A stretch of DNA of 64,000 nucleotides from Euptelea pleiosperma (taxonomy: Eukaryota > Streptophyta > Magnoliopsida > Ranunculales > Eupteleaceae): NCBI GenBank assembly GCA_035048495.1, contig CM068553.1:15935190-15999189 (forward strand). The letters are read 5' to 3'. Shown one piece after another: positions 1-10,817 of this stretch. Both the position numbers and the translations under genes were made by a program. A model generated the notes under the pieces. That model was not told the origin of the DNA and did not search any database. It saw only the letters and a program-made list of their open reading frames with translations. How positions within the stretch are numbered: position 1 is the stretch's first letter; each line of letters begins with the position of its first letter.

Positions 1-1689
1 TTTTAAATGTGCTAGATTTTTCTGTAAAACCCAGAATCCCAGATTCTATCCGACCCACTTCATTAAGGGTTTCGACCCATATTTTGAATCTAAATATTTT
101 TCTATTTCTTTTTCCTAAATACCTCCTTAAATATAGTTTCTATAACATTTGAGTTTGTATTTTTCTGATTTGTATTGATTAAGTTATGATTTTTCAAATA
201 TGCGGGACTTTTCTGTATCTCGAATTCTGTCCAGCCTAATTAATTAAGAGTTTTGACCTATATTTTGAATCTGAATATTTTTCTATTTATTTTTCCTAAA
301 AACCTCTATGAATCTAGTTTTTAAATCCATTGAGTTTATATTTTTCTAATTATATTTATTTAGTTATGATTTTTATAATACAATACATTTTTTGTAAAAA
401 AATCTATTAATTGTTCGTGGTTCGGTCATGATTATTAACTATTAAGGTTTTAACCTTGTTGTTTGACTAAACCCTAGATGGTTTGACCTATACCTGTATG
501 CATGGGGATCCCACCAATGTGTCTTGGATCTCTCATAGGGTTCGGCCAAGTATCTTGGATCCCTCTTTAGGGTTCGACCTTGTGTCATGGATCCCTCATA
601 GAGTTTGGCCATGGCGTGTTGGATTCTCTTGCGATTTTCACTTATATTATTCATCGATGTTGATTGTGATATTTGGTCATGTCTTATTGACTATTATGCC
701 TAGATGGTTCGACCTATACTTGTATGCATGGGGATCCCACCCATGTGTCTTGGATCCCTCATAGGGTTCGGCCAAGTGTCTTGGATCCCTCTTTAGGGTT
801 CGATCTTGTGTCATGGATCCCTCATAGGGTTCGGCCATGGTGTGGATTGTCATGTGTGCTTATGTCATGTAACCCTAGTACATCTTGTTGTCATACCATG
901 ATCATCACGTCATTTCATATAAGGGGTGCATAAGGGAACGGGGTTGAAGTATATTATATACGTTTATATTGGTTTTATCAATTAATCAGGGTTCGGTACC
1001 CTAGGGTGAAAGGCCCCAGACGTTATTATAACCTGCAGATGGGTCAATGAGACCGCTCCCAGTGCGGGAAGGAGATGGAGACCCTATGTGGTTATGGGTA
1101 CTAGTTGCATTGGCATCCCTTACTCATCTGCATTCATCCTCATATTCATGCCATCCTTATTATATGATTGAGATGCATACCTTGATTAAAAAAACTTGTA
1201 TAGTATGATATCATACCATGCACACTGTTGTATTACTGGGCCTCGGCTCACGGTGCTACACCGATACCATTTTCAGATTTTGAGCCGGGTATGTGAGATG
1301 ATTTTGAGACGAAAGACTCCAGTGCATTCGAGGAGATCGGCGAGGATTTGGGAGTCGATCCCACACTTTAGAAAGTTGTATTTGATTATTTTATAACATT
1401 ATTTATTTATTTTCACGGGCATGTAAGCCTTTGATTGAGAGCATGTTCTCACATCCTTCTCTCCACATTTAGTTGATTGATTGAATTGTTTGAGTTATGA
1501 ATTATTTTGAATTAATTATTTTCTACATCTTTTCTTTTTTTTACTTAGTGGGTTTTCGAATGAACCTTAGTAGTCTAATTGACCTAATTTGACCACTAGG
1601 GGACATTCATGGATCACCTCTGGGTTCGGGTACGGGTCGATCCATGGATTTTCGGGTCGTATCTGGGTATCTGGATTCGGGGCGTGACA
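1..1689 (+). mobile_element. LTR-S copy 1, 3' part of a long LTR (cut by window edge)
   Basis: This stretch matches the 3' part of the complete LTR at 2494-5908, including the GGGTTCGGTACCCTA block, the GTGGGTTTTCGAATGAACC block and the last 60 bases. It ends in GGCGTGACA, a CA end. No ORF encodes a recognisable protein; short ORFs here come from internal repeats. The 5' end lies outside the window, so it may be a solo LTR or part of a whole element. The DNA after 1689 resumes LTR-B sequence, so this LTR is probably inserted into LTR-B. Confidence 0.75.
474..845 (+). repeat. 235-bp partial tandem duplication with ~31-bp subrepeats inside LTR-S copy 1
   Basis: The block beginning CTAGATGGTT at 474 recurs at 709. 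Each unit holds about three subrepeats of roughly 31 bp built on CTTGGATCCCTC plus TAGGGTTCGGCC. LTR-S copy 2 has only one such unit (from about 4764). The ORFs here on both strands are products of this repeat and are not called as genes. Confidence 0.8.
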
Positions 1690-2493
1690 TGATGGCAGCA
1701 GCCAAGATCCATGTAGGAGGGCGTTGATGGAAGGAGGTAGAGAGAGACGGCTTGGCGGAGGCGCACCTTGACGCTTGCAAGTGAGGTCTACAATGGCAAA
1801 GGGAGAACTCCTTCGTGATGCAGGCGATGGCTAGCGGTTTAGCAGCTCTAGTTGAGAAGAAGAAGAAGGTGAAAATGGCTTTGGGAATGGGGGTTAGAGA
1901 TTAGGGTTTGATTTGAAACGTGGGGGCGAGATATTAGGGAAGGGGGCGGTCCTCCCTTTTCTTCATATAAGGTCAGCCTCCCAATTAGGAACCCATGGTT
2001 TCACCTTTCCAAATTTTTTTGTGTTTTTAAAAAGAAAAGCATTTTAAAACACCTTCCAATTTTAAAAATGTTTTATTCCCAAAATCATTTCTCACTATTT
2101 TGAAGATCAAAATAACCATATTTTCTAAGGATCCCGACTCTTCGATTTATTACCAAAAAGTGCTCTCATATTGCCTTTTAAGCAATTTGAGCGAGGGCGT
2201 GGGGTCCGCTAGATGGTTAGGTTGTGGGCCATAGATGATAGTGGGCTGCAACTTAGTTTGGCCATGGCCCATATGATTGAATCAAGGAATGATGAGGGCC
2301 ATCGGATTCCAAGATGGTGACATGGAAGATCAGAGTGGTGATTAGACGATCTGATGGTGATCGGATGAGCTGATGGATGATGATGATCGAATGGATCATC
2401 GGACGGTAGAAATTGGTGAAAGTAGCCCGTATGATAGAGTGACCGAGGAAGGAGAGAAGATCGGTGGTTGATATTGAGAGCAGAGAGAGAGAA
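1690..2493 (-). mobile_element. LTR-B fragment, reverse orientation (continues at 5914-6466)
   Basis: Read on the minus strand this continues the LTR-B copy whose terminus is at 6466, and it resembles the pyrimidine-rich, GATCGTC/GATCC-rich body of the forward copies near 21400-21700 and 46600-46800. It was split by the LTR-S insertion at 2494-5908. The minus-strand ORF at 2209-2541 crosses the LTR-S boundary and is not a gene. The far LTR-B end (GACGCGGAAAAA) is not seen before LTR-S copy 1. Confidence 0.55.
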
Positions 2494-5400
2494 TGTAATA
2501 CCCTGAACTTTCGTTCTATGGTATGATGGTAAATTTACCAAACCTAAAACTTTTTCAGACTTCTATTATTATTTTTATGGTTTAATATCATGTATGAGTA
2601 TGTGTATTTAATTTGATTTCATTTTGACAACTATGAAAAACCTTCTATTTTTGAAACTCGCTCTTTAGGGCTAAATTCCTACTAAAAATAATTAACCATA
2701 ACTTGCAGGAGACTTTTTATTTCCCCAGCTAACATTCTAGAACTTTTATAAAAAAAATTATTTTGTGGGCCCGAGACACCAAAAATATTCCTATTTTAAC
2801 ATTCCCAACTTACCCGAGAAATTTAGAACATTTACTGAGACATACAAACTCAGTGGGGGATTTTGACGAAAATAGTATTTTCATAATTTTTGAACTTCAT
2901 ATCATTCGCATATGTTTCAAAAATAATATTTTATTTATTTAATAGGCGTGTGGGACCCGCGAATCACTTTCGGGTCATTCCAATGTCATTTGACACTTTT
3001 CTAGGGTTTTGAATATTTTTATGATTTATGTGTGTGACATGTGTCAATACCTTATTGTATGAACTTTTACATTATATAATATAGTTTGATTGAATTAATT
3101 AATGATTATTTGTGTTATGATTGTTGGGTGGGTCCGTATGGCCAATTTATAGGCCTTTTGGGCTTAATAATAATATTAAATGAAGCCTAGTTGATATATA
3201 TATGGGCCTTGGGCCCATTTCTAACCCATTAGTAATGTAAAATATAAGTTTTTGAGGGTTGAAAAAGTCATCCCTTTGATAGTTACGAATTTCACTAATA
3301 TAGAAATCCTAATCCTTCCCTAAACCTATTTATGAAAATCCTAAAGCTTTAAAAGCTTTCACAAACCCAAACTCCATTAAAGAATAGAGAAATCTCCATT
3401 AAACCTTCATCCGGACACCGATCGCACTCAGGCAAGAAGGGAGAATTAATGGAGACTCCGAATAGAAGACCATACTCCGATAAGAGGATGATCCGATGGC
3501 TTTCAAATTTGAAGAAACTTTCGATTTTCATTAAAGTTCAAGAAACCTTAAGGTAAGTGTGCTTGATCCATCATATACTTGTTCTTCTTCAAGTTATTGT
3601 ATTTCATTCTTTAAATAATGATAGTATAAATTAATTTAGGCATGATTTAGTATATTTTTCTTGAGTTGATCATTGTTTAGTGCCACCATGATGGGTTTGG
3701 CCATGACTTATTTGGCACACATAACAGATAGCCATTTTTTTATAATTTTTGTGATATTTTTAGAACTTTAATATTTTTCTAATTATTTTTCCTACAACCC
3801 TTTATGACTCTATTTTTCAAAACAGTTGAGTTTGTATTTTTATAATTTATATTTATTTAGTTATGATTTTTCTAATGTGTTGTCCTTTTCTTCACAACCA
3901 GAATTTTAGATTCTGTACGATCTAATTAATTGAAGATTTTGATCTATATTTTAAATCTGAATATTTTTATAATTAATTTTCAAGATATCTCTATGAATCT
4001 ATTTTCTAAATCCGTTGAGTTTGTATTTTTTGATTTTTATTTATTAAGTTATGCTTTTTCAAAAGTACTGTACTTTTCTATAAAACCCAGAATTTCAGAT
4101 TCTATATAGTCTAGATCATTAAAGAGTTCAATCTATATTTTAAATCAAAATATTTTTATAATTATTTTTTATAAATACCTCTATGAATCTAGTTTCCAAA
4201 TTAGTTGAGTTTGTATTTTTTTAATATTTATTTATTTAGTAATAATTTTTACAATGTGCTAAACTTTTCTACAAGACCTAGAATTCTAGATTCTATACGG
4301 TCCAGTTGATTAAGGATTTACATATATATTTTAGGACTAAATATTTTTTTATTTATTTTTCCTATAAACCTATGTGAATTTGTTTTTCAGATCCGTTGAT
4401 TGTATATTTTTGGGATGTGTCTTTATTTAGTTATAATTTTTTTTAGGTATTGACATTTTTTATAAAAGCCAGAATTTCATATTCTGTGCATTCTACTTCT
4501 TCAGGAATTTTGACTTCGATTTTAGAAATAAATATTTTTAAATTTATTTTTCATAGAAACCTTAGTGAATATATTCTTCAAATCCATTAAGTTTGTATTT
4601 TTTAATTTATATTTATTTAGTTATAATTTTTACAAGAAAACATATTTTCTATGAAAAACCTATTTCTTGGATTTTGGACGATTAATGGCCTTGGGAACCC
4701 TTAGTGGTTCCGTTATGACTTATTGACTATTAAGGGGTTTATCCCTTGTTGTTTGACTAAACCCTAGATGGTTTGACCTATACTTGTATGCATGGGGATC
4801 CCACCCATGTGTCTCGAATCCTTCATAGGGTTCGACCAAGTGTCTTGGATCCCTCTTTAGGGTTCGACCTTGTGTCATGGATCCCTCATAGGGTTCGGTC
4901 ATGGTGTGTTGGATTCTCTTGCGATTTCCACTTATATTATTCATCTACGTTGATCATGACCTTCGGTGATTGTTATATATTATACATGTTTAACCCTAAT
5001 TCGTTTCCATGTTATCACTTTTAATGATCATGTGTTCATTTTATATTCTTATTTAAATGTTAAATACATGTGTTGCTTATGCCATTTAACCCTAGTACCA
5101 TTTTGTTGTCATACCATAATCATTACGACATTTCATTTAAGGGGTGCATAAGGGAACGGGGTTGAAGTATATTATATATGTTTATATTAGTTTTATCAAT
5201 TAATCAGGGTTCGGTACCCTATGGTGAAAGGCTTTAGACGTTATTATATCCTGCAGATGGGTCGATGAGACCGTTTCCAGTACGGGAAGGAGATGGAGAC
5301 CCTATGTGATTATGGGTACTAGTTGCATTGGCATCCTGTACTCACTTGCATTCACCCTCATATTCATGTCATCCTTATTATATGATTGAGATCCATACCT

Positions 5401-5908
5401 TGGTTAACAACTTGTATAGTATGATATCATACCATGTACACTATTGTATTACTAGGCCTTGGCTCACGGTGCTACACCAATACCATTTTTAGATTTTGAA
5501 GAGCCGGTACGTGAATGATTCTGAGGTGAAAGACTCTGGTGCATTCGAGGAGATCGGCGAGGATTTGGGAGTCGATTCCACACTTTAGAAGACTTTATTT
5601 TGATTGTTTTAAAACATTACTTATTTATTTTCACGGGCATGTAGTCCTTTGATTGAGAGCATGTTCTCACCTCCTTCTCTCTATATTTAGTTGATTAATT
5701 GAATTATTTGAATTATGAATTATTTGAATTATTTGTTTTCTACATCTAAACTTTTTTGTTTACTTAGTGGGTTTTCGAATGAACCTTAGTAGTCTAATTG
5801 ACCTTATTGGACCATTAGGGGACATTCATGGATCACCTCTGGGTTCGGGTACGGGTCGATCCATGGATTTTTGGGTCGTATCTGGGTATCCAGATTCGAG
5901 GCATTACA
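2494..5908 (+). mobile_element. LTR-S copy 2, complete 3.4-kb solo LTR
   Basis: The element starts TGTAATACCCTGAACTTTCG and ends GAGGCATTACA, so it has TG...CA termini. It is flanked by a perfect 5-bp direct repeat GAGAA (2489-2493 and 5909-5913). There is no primer site, polypurine tract or coding domain inside, so this is one LTR left after LTR-LTR recombination. The length comes partly from a 190-bp tandem array in its middle. LTRs of several kb are common in some Ty3/Gypsy chromoviruses (Tekay/Del), but lineage cannot be assigned without internal domains. Confidence 0.85.
3640..4690 (+). repeat. 190-bp tandem array (about 5 units) inside LTR-S copy 2
   Basis: The phrase GAGTTTGTATTTTT and its variants recur at about 3828, 4017, 4207, 4398 and 4589, a period of 189-191 bp. 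Each unit also repeats CCAGAATTTCAGATTCTGTA and a CTATGAATCT phrase. Two units (period 181) are visible in copy 1 at 1-420. The reverse copy at 41463-43869 is about 1 kb shorter and lacks the array. Confidence 0.85.
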
Positions 5909-5913
5909 GAGAA

Positions 5914-6466
5914 AGATGATTTAGAGAGGAGAGAGAAGATATTACAAAATAAAGAAAAAATGCTAGCAGAGGGTCTTGAACCCTGGTCTTTGACTTGGTC
6001 TTTTGCATGCTTTACCAACTGAGTAAGTCCTCATCTTGTGTTAGTTGATAAGCTTTAATCTACTTGGTCTCTTATTTGAGGGCTTGTCTCTTCTTCTCTT
6101 TTGGTCGTCTCTCGACTCTTTTGATCCTCCAGCCCGTCTTTGGCCTACATCTTCTGGTCTAAGTTCACTAGCTTTCTATGCTTTGATCAAAGGCTCTGGC
6201 AGTCAGTTGTGGGCCCACAATCCATAAAATTGTCCAATCGGGTTTCCTGCGATAGAAAAAATGTGTAATTAGAACGGTTTTATATCTCGATTTTCGAAAA
6301 TATGTTTAATTCATGCAAATACATCATTTTGTCAAGAAAAGTATGTTCTACCTAACAGAAGAAACTCTTATGTAGAAAAGTTGATAAAAATGGTAGTTTT
6401 ACGTAGGAGAGTGCGATAACGTTAAAAGGATAATTGATTAAAATAAGCATTTTTGAGCGACTATCA
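5914..6466 (-). mobile_element. LTR-B terminus, reverse orientation
   Basis: The sequence ending at 6466 is the reverse complement of the LTR-B start TGATATTCGCTCAAAAGTGC, with the same order of blocks (GTTTTACGTAGGAGA, the AGAAACTCTTATGTAG block, GTGGGCCCACAA). It continues the fragment at 1690-2493 across the LTR-S insertion. Confidence 0.75.
5957..6030 (-). other. tRNA-like block (A-box/B-box-like) within LTR-B
   Basis: On the minus strand a D-arm-like ACTCAGTTGGTAAAGC is followed about 35 bases later by a T-arm-like AGGGTTCAAGACCCT, with a 4-bp stem and 7-base loop. This fits Pol III A and B box consensus loosely. No good acceptor stem or anticodon arm forms, so it is not a functional tRNA gene. 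The B-box part recurs at the same place in the LTR-B copies near 21284, 27641, 34530 and 46511, so it belongs to the LTR. Confidence 0.45.
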
Positions 6467-6503
6467 CTTTACAATTGAACACTGGAAAATTAAAAGTCTC
6501 AGT
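6467..6503. other. Short junction with an LTR-C-like start
   Basis: Between LTR-B and the outer Copia LTR lies AAAAGTCTCAGTTGT, close to the first bases of LTR-C at 25761 (TGAAAAGTCTCGGTTGT). This may be the edge of an older LTR into which the outer element inserted. Confidence 0.3.
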
Positions 6504-7817
6504 TGTAAAGAATATTTTCATATTCTAGTTTGGCAAAGATTCCGTGTGACATAAAATATTCATGTAACCTTACCTACGAGCACCAGTGTATTGTGAAGAT
6601 ATCGTGGTGATCATACTTCACCGACTACGTGAAGACTAGAAGACAGAGACAGCAAGGATCGGACGGTTAACGACAAGAATCATCTGAGTAACTGCCCATT
6701 TGTCGGTTATAGATCGTGTACGGTCGTTTAGGAAGATAAGTGACTTAGTTACTATAAGAATATGTTTAAAATGAATAAAATATAATGGTCAAACCTAGTC
6801 AATGGAGTATTTAGGCCAATCGATTGGAGACCTCTGTGAAATCGATTGGAGCTTACGGGACAGAAACTTATTTAAGTCCGATCGATTGGACTATGTACAA
6901 TCGATTGGATTTACGAAGGAAAAACCCATCTGTAGAAGACCAATCGATTGGACTTCACACGGATTGAGTCTTTCTCAGATCTGAAATTCTAGTCCCAACT
7001 CATCCCACTTTTTAAATAGACTGGGTTACGAATTCTATAAATATAACTCCTCTTTGGCTTTACAAAACACAATTCTATACTTTAGAATACAGAGAAGAAA
7101 GTTTTATTTATCAAGAGTGTCAATTCGAAGAACAAAAAGCTTTGATTTCTCATAAATATCTTGTGAGCTTTTTCTCTTCTAGATCAAAGCCAAAAATTTG
7201 ATATCTTTCTCAGCTTAGGTCTTCCACATAGAAACTTGACCTAGTAGCCTGAGCGTACTAGTGCGTCTCAACACTATTTGTGCGACTTAGGGTTCAAGGT
7301 GTACTAAATCATTCGCCTTCAGCAAAGGCTGGAGAGTTGAGAATTAAGATCGTAGTGGCTGATCGAAGGTAGGTTTGGGGAGTACCAAACTGAACAAACA
7401 GACAAGGCTTATTGGTTGGGAGGGTACGCGTGGATTCGTAGCGTTGATTCAGAGGACGTGGACGCATCGGTAGTAGGCCTTGGCTAAGGTTAGGAGCTGT
7501 ATTTGCAACGGTGCTAGGTAGGTAAATTTTGTTTCGTTTAACTTTCCATCTTGTGGATTTGCAACAGTATTTGCATCTTGTGGATGTCTGATTGTTGTTC
7601 CGCTAAATCTATTGATTAGATCAAACGACGAAAAGACAATATACCACGGAGGTATATCTGATTTGAGTTAGTTGTGAAAATCCTTTTATCAATCAACTAA
7701 GACATGCGAGGTTATCACCTTACCTTGACCAGTAAACTTGTGATAGGTAAGATTAATTTTTGAATAACCTAATCACTCCTCCCTTCAAGGTATTTCTGAT
7801 TAAAGAGAATGGACCAG
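6504..7817 (+). mobile_element. Outer Copia element (family A), 5' LTR
   Basis: It aligns with the inner element's LTRs along its length: TTTGGCAAAGATTCC near the start, the ATCGATTGG array, TATAAATATAA at 7036-7046, the GTAGCCTGAG block, and an end near AAAGAGAATGGACCAG. The primer site is missing: at about 7817 the LTR runs straight into gag-like sequence, so a deletion removed the LTR end, primer site and gag start. Exact ends are uncertain by some tens of bases. Confidence 0.7.
6816..6951. promoter_or_regulatory. ATCGATTGG palindrome cluster, outer 5' LTR U3
   Basis: Five copies of CCAATCGATTGG or close variants (near 6816, 6839, 6880, 6898 and 6940) lie 85-220 bases upstream of the TATA-like TATAAATATAA. 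Because the core is self-complementary, the same short peptide phrases appear on both strands; the ORF at 6802-6984 is one such artefact. Confidence 0.7.
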
Positions 7818-7819
7818 TT

Positions 7820-8185
7820 ATTTTTTCGCCAGTTGATCAATTTGAACTAGAGAACAAGTCTCTTATAGAAAGAAATGAGTCCCTGGAATGTGAATTCCAA
7901 ACTTGTGTTTCAGACAAGGAATCCCTTAAGAATGAAATTCTCAAACTGAAAAAGGATATGTCTTGTTTCTCATCGAGCACTGCGAAGCTTGATAAAATAC
8001 TTCAAGTGGGGAAGTATGGTGGTGATAAGAGTGGCTCGGGTTACAAACCTAACAAAGACTTTGCATCAACTTCCAAGACTCAGTTTGTGAAAGCTAGAAT
8101 CGTTCCCACTCTTAAAGTTGACTAAATTAAAATTACTAAAAACAATTGCTTCTGTGCGTATTGTAAAGGTATAGGTCACTTTATT
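7820..8185 (+). pseudogene. Gag fragment of the outer Copia element
   Basis: The frame open at 7760-8125 encodes a charged, coiled-coil-like segment (FELENKSLIERNESLECEF onwards) typical of the C-terminal part of plant Copia Gag. After an in-frame TAA at 8123-8125 the same frame reads the start of a CCHC zinc knuckle, CAYCKGIGHF. The knuckle is cut at 8185 by the inner insertion. The N-terminal Gag domain is absent and the frame begins inside LTR sequence, so the listed start is not a true start codon. This is a broken relic. Confidence 0.65.
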
Positions 8186-8526
8186 TGCAAGGAATATTTT
8201 CATTTTCAATTTGGCAAAGATTCCGTTTGACATAAAAACATTCTTGTAATTGTTCCTACGAGCACTAGTGTAGTGTGGAGATGCATTGGTACGCATGCTT
8301 CGCCAACTATGTGACTAAAAGAAAGAAACAACAAGAATCAGACGGTTGACGATAGGAGTCATCTGAGTAACTGTCGATTTGTCAGTTAACGATCGTGTAC
8401 GCTCAATTAGGAAGGTAAGTGACTTAGTGGCCATAGGAGTTGACTAAAATGAATAAAATATAATGGTCAAACTTAGTCATTGGACAAACCCAAGTCTAAG
8501 TCAATTAAATTAACTAATGGGATAGT

Positions 8527-8863
8527 CCAATCGATTGGACATGTATCCCCAATTGATTGGACATAGCCCAATCGATTGGAGACACTGTGTAATCGATTGG
8601 AGACTACGAAGCATAAACTTATTTCAACACAATCGATTGGAGACTGTGAAATCAATTGGAGCCTTTGGGACAGAAAGTTATCTGAGTCAAATCGATTGGA
8701 GACTCTGTGTAATCGATTAGAGGCTTCAGGACATAAAGTTTTATGAGTCAAATCGATTAGTGCCTTCGGAATAGAAATATTATTGAGCCCAATCGATTAG
8801 ACACTTATCCCCAATCGATTGGACATGGCCCAATCGATTGGACCCAGTGTACAATCGATTGGA
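8527..8863. promoter_or_regulatory. ATCGATTGG palindrome array, inner 5' LTR U3 (~13 copies)
   Basis: About 13 copies of the 12-bp palindrome CCAATCGATTGG or 1-2-base variants lie between 8527 and 8863, mostly 20-40 bases apart. The last lies about 85 bases upstream of TATAAATA (8948). The position marks U3, upstream of the likely transcription start. The density suggests a protein-binding array. ORFs on both strands here (8473-8751, 8535-8720) are by-products. Confidence 0.75.
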
Positions 8864-8947
8864 CCATGCACAAAATTGGTCATTCTCAGATCCAAAATTC
8901 ATGGTTCCATTATCCCACGTTCTACACGACTCAAGGTCTTCGAATTC

Positions 8948-8955
8948 TATAAATA
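8948..8955 (+). promoter_or_regulatory. LTR TATA box, inner 5' LTR
   Basis: TATAAATA lies in the shared context ATTCTATAAATAGAACC. The 3' LTR has the same at 15779-15786, and the outer LTR has TATAAATATAA at 7036. Confidence 0.7.
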
Positions 8956-9799
8956 GAACCCTTTTATGCCTTCTGTAAACACACACAGAGACACAGAGTG
9001 ACTCAATCTTCAAGAGAGAGAAAGAAATGTTATATTTATTAGAATGTCCATTCAAAGAGCAAGAAGCTTATTTTCCATTCACATCGTGTGAGCTTGTTCT
9101 CTTCTTGATCAAAGCCAAGAGCTTGATTCTTTTCTTAGCTTAGGTTTTTCACTTCAATATTCGACCTAGTAGCCTGAGAGTACTAGTCTGACTCAACACC
9201 TTTTGAACAATTTAGGGTTCAGGGTGTACTGAATCCTTCACCTTCTACAAAGGCGGGAGTGTTGAGAATTAAGATCGGAGGAGCCGATCGACGGTAGGTT
9301 TGGGGTGTATCAAACTAAACAAGCGGACAAGGCTTTTTAACTGGAAGGGCACGCGTGGATTCGTAGCGTTGATTCAGAGGACGTTGACGCATCGGCAGTA
9401 GGCCTTAGCTAAGGTTGGAAGCTGTATTTGCAACGGTGATGCGTAGGTAACCTTTGTTTCGTTTAACTTTTCAGTTAGCGATACTTTCCGTCTGGACGTG
9501 GTCCCGTGGTTTTTCCTTGGCTAAGGTTTCCACGTAAAAATCTCTTGTCTTGTGTGATTGTTTGTTTGTATTCCGCAATCTATTCTGATTAGATCAAATG
9601 ACAAAAATAAAATATACCACAGAGGTATATTTGATTTAAGTCGGTTGTGATAATCTTTTATCAAACAACTAAGGCATGCGATTTTATTCCCTTACCATCG
9701 TTCAGTAAAATTGTGTAGGTATAAATAATTTTAAATACCTAATCAACCCCCCCTTCTAGGTATATAGAGTTAAAGAGAACGGACCGGTGAAATTTCAAT

Positions 9800-9811
9800 T
9801 GGTATCAGAAC
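9800..9811 (+). other. Primer-binding site, tRNA-Met type
   Basis: TGGTATCAGAAC lies 2 bases after the 5' LTR end. It matches the usual plant Copia primer site TGGTATCAGAGC except at one base. Confidence 0.8.
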
Positions 9812-9887
9812 GGGTATTTCTATTTAAGGTTTAATCACCTGAATTTAGATTCCTGAGAAACCAGTCCATTTTCATTAATTTGTCAAA

Positions 9888-10817
9888 ATGCAAAGAGAAT
9901 GTGATAATACATTCAGATCTCCATTGTCTGAGGACTATTTGAATATAGCCTATAAAAAACTATATTTAGATAGTCTGAGATTGATAAAAGAAAATAAAGT
10001 TTTATTCTTACAAATGGAGAAATTGGATTGTAAAAATATTTCGTTAGAATTGGCAAATATAGAACTCACTAATGAAAGGAGACAGTGGGAAGAAGAAAAG
10101 AAATTGCTTCTAATGAAAAATAATGTGTTGGAAAAAGAGTTCCAAGAGTCCTTAAAGAATCAATTGATAAACAAGAATGATATTGCTAAATTCAAGAATT
10201 TTGAATCTCATCTTAGTTCACATAAGAATAATGTAAAACCCACATATCCTACAGGAAAGTGTATGACAAAAAAGTTCAAACAAACTGAATTGGTTAGTCA
10301 TCATAACTCTAGACTAAGTGGATTATACGTAAAATCTAATAAACTAAAGAGAGAAATTTTTAAAATTTCTGAATTAAAAAAAACCTTGTTCAATAGTCAT
10401 GTTGCTAAGAATCGATGGTCCAGAAATGACAAAAGAATGAACAATTCATTTATTCCCAAACAAATGGCAAAACCTTTCAAATATAAGACCATTTGGGTGA
10501 GAAAAGATGATCAAAAATGTCTTATGATTCATTCTGCTTTCAAAGGTTTAGAAAACAACAAATGGTATCTGGACAGTGGTTGTTCTAGGCACATGACTGG
10601 AGACAAGTCTATGTTTTGTCATATTGAAGATCATAAGGATGGGAGTGTTACATTTGGGGATGGAAGTATGGCCAAGGTCATTGGTCGGGGAAGTATTCAA
10701 GCTCTAGGTATTCCTAAGCTTGATAATGTTCTCTATGTTGAGGGACTCAAAGCCAATCTTCTTAACATAAGTCAAATATGTGATAATAATCATATAGTTA
10801 AATTCACTAACCAATGA
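9888..10817 (+). pseudogene. Inner Copia Gag remnant plus protease
   Basis: The 309-codon ORF begins 77 bases after the primer site. Residues 20-110 are strongly charged and coiled-coil-like. Residues 145-225 are basic. The retroviral-type aspartic protease starts at residue 225 with WYLDSGCSRHMTG, active-site DSG at 229-231, followed by the VTFGDGS flap-like segment. No CCHC zinc knuckle and no typical N-terminal Gag domain are present, so Gag has an internal deletion. The frame stops at TGA (10815-10817), but the protease C-terminal sequence continues in frame beyond it (CDVIDGSSK), so the stop is a nonsense mutation. The protease would cleave the element's own polyprotein. Confidence 0.8.

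Larger units (their letters stand above)
8186..9797 (+). repeat. Inner Copia 5' LTR (1612 bp)
   Basis: Starts TGCAAGGAATATTTTC and ends GGTGAAATTTCA. It aligns along its length with 15113-16628 but with indels, including a block of palindromes present here and missing in the 3' LTR. The two LTRs were identical at insertion, so the visible divergence makes this an old insertion. Confidence 0.85.

Noticed and set aside
5957..6030. Functional tRNA gene on the minus strand
   Set aside because: A- and B-box-like parts exist but there is no acceptor stem or anticodon arm, and the block recurs as part of LTR-B.
8473..8751. ORFs on both strands over the LTR U3 (also 6802-6984, 8535-8720, 15440-15844)
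   Set aside because: They arise because the repeated palindrome ATCGATTGG has no stop in some frames; not genes.
8500..8900. CRISPR-like regularly spaced repeat
   Set aside because: Repeats are 12-bp palindromes with irregular spacing inside an LTR of a plant retrotransposon; no cas genes and wrong organism type.
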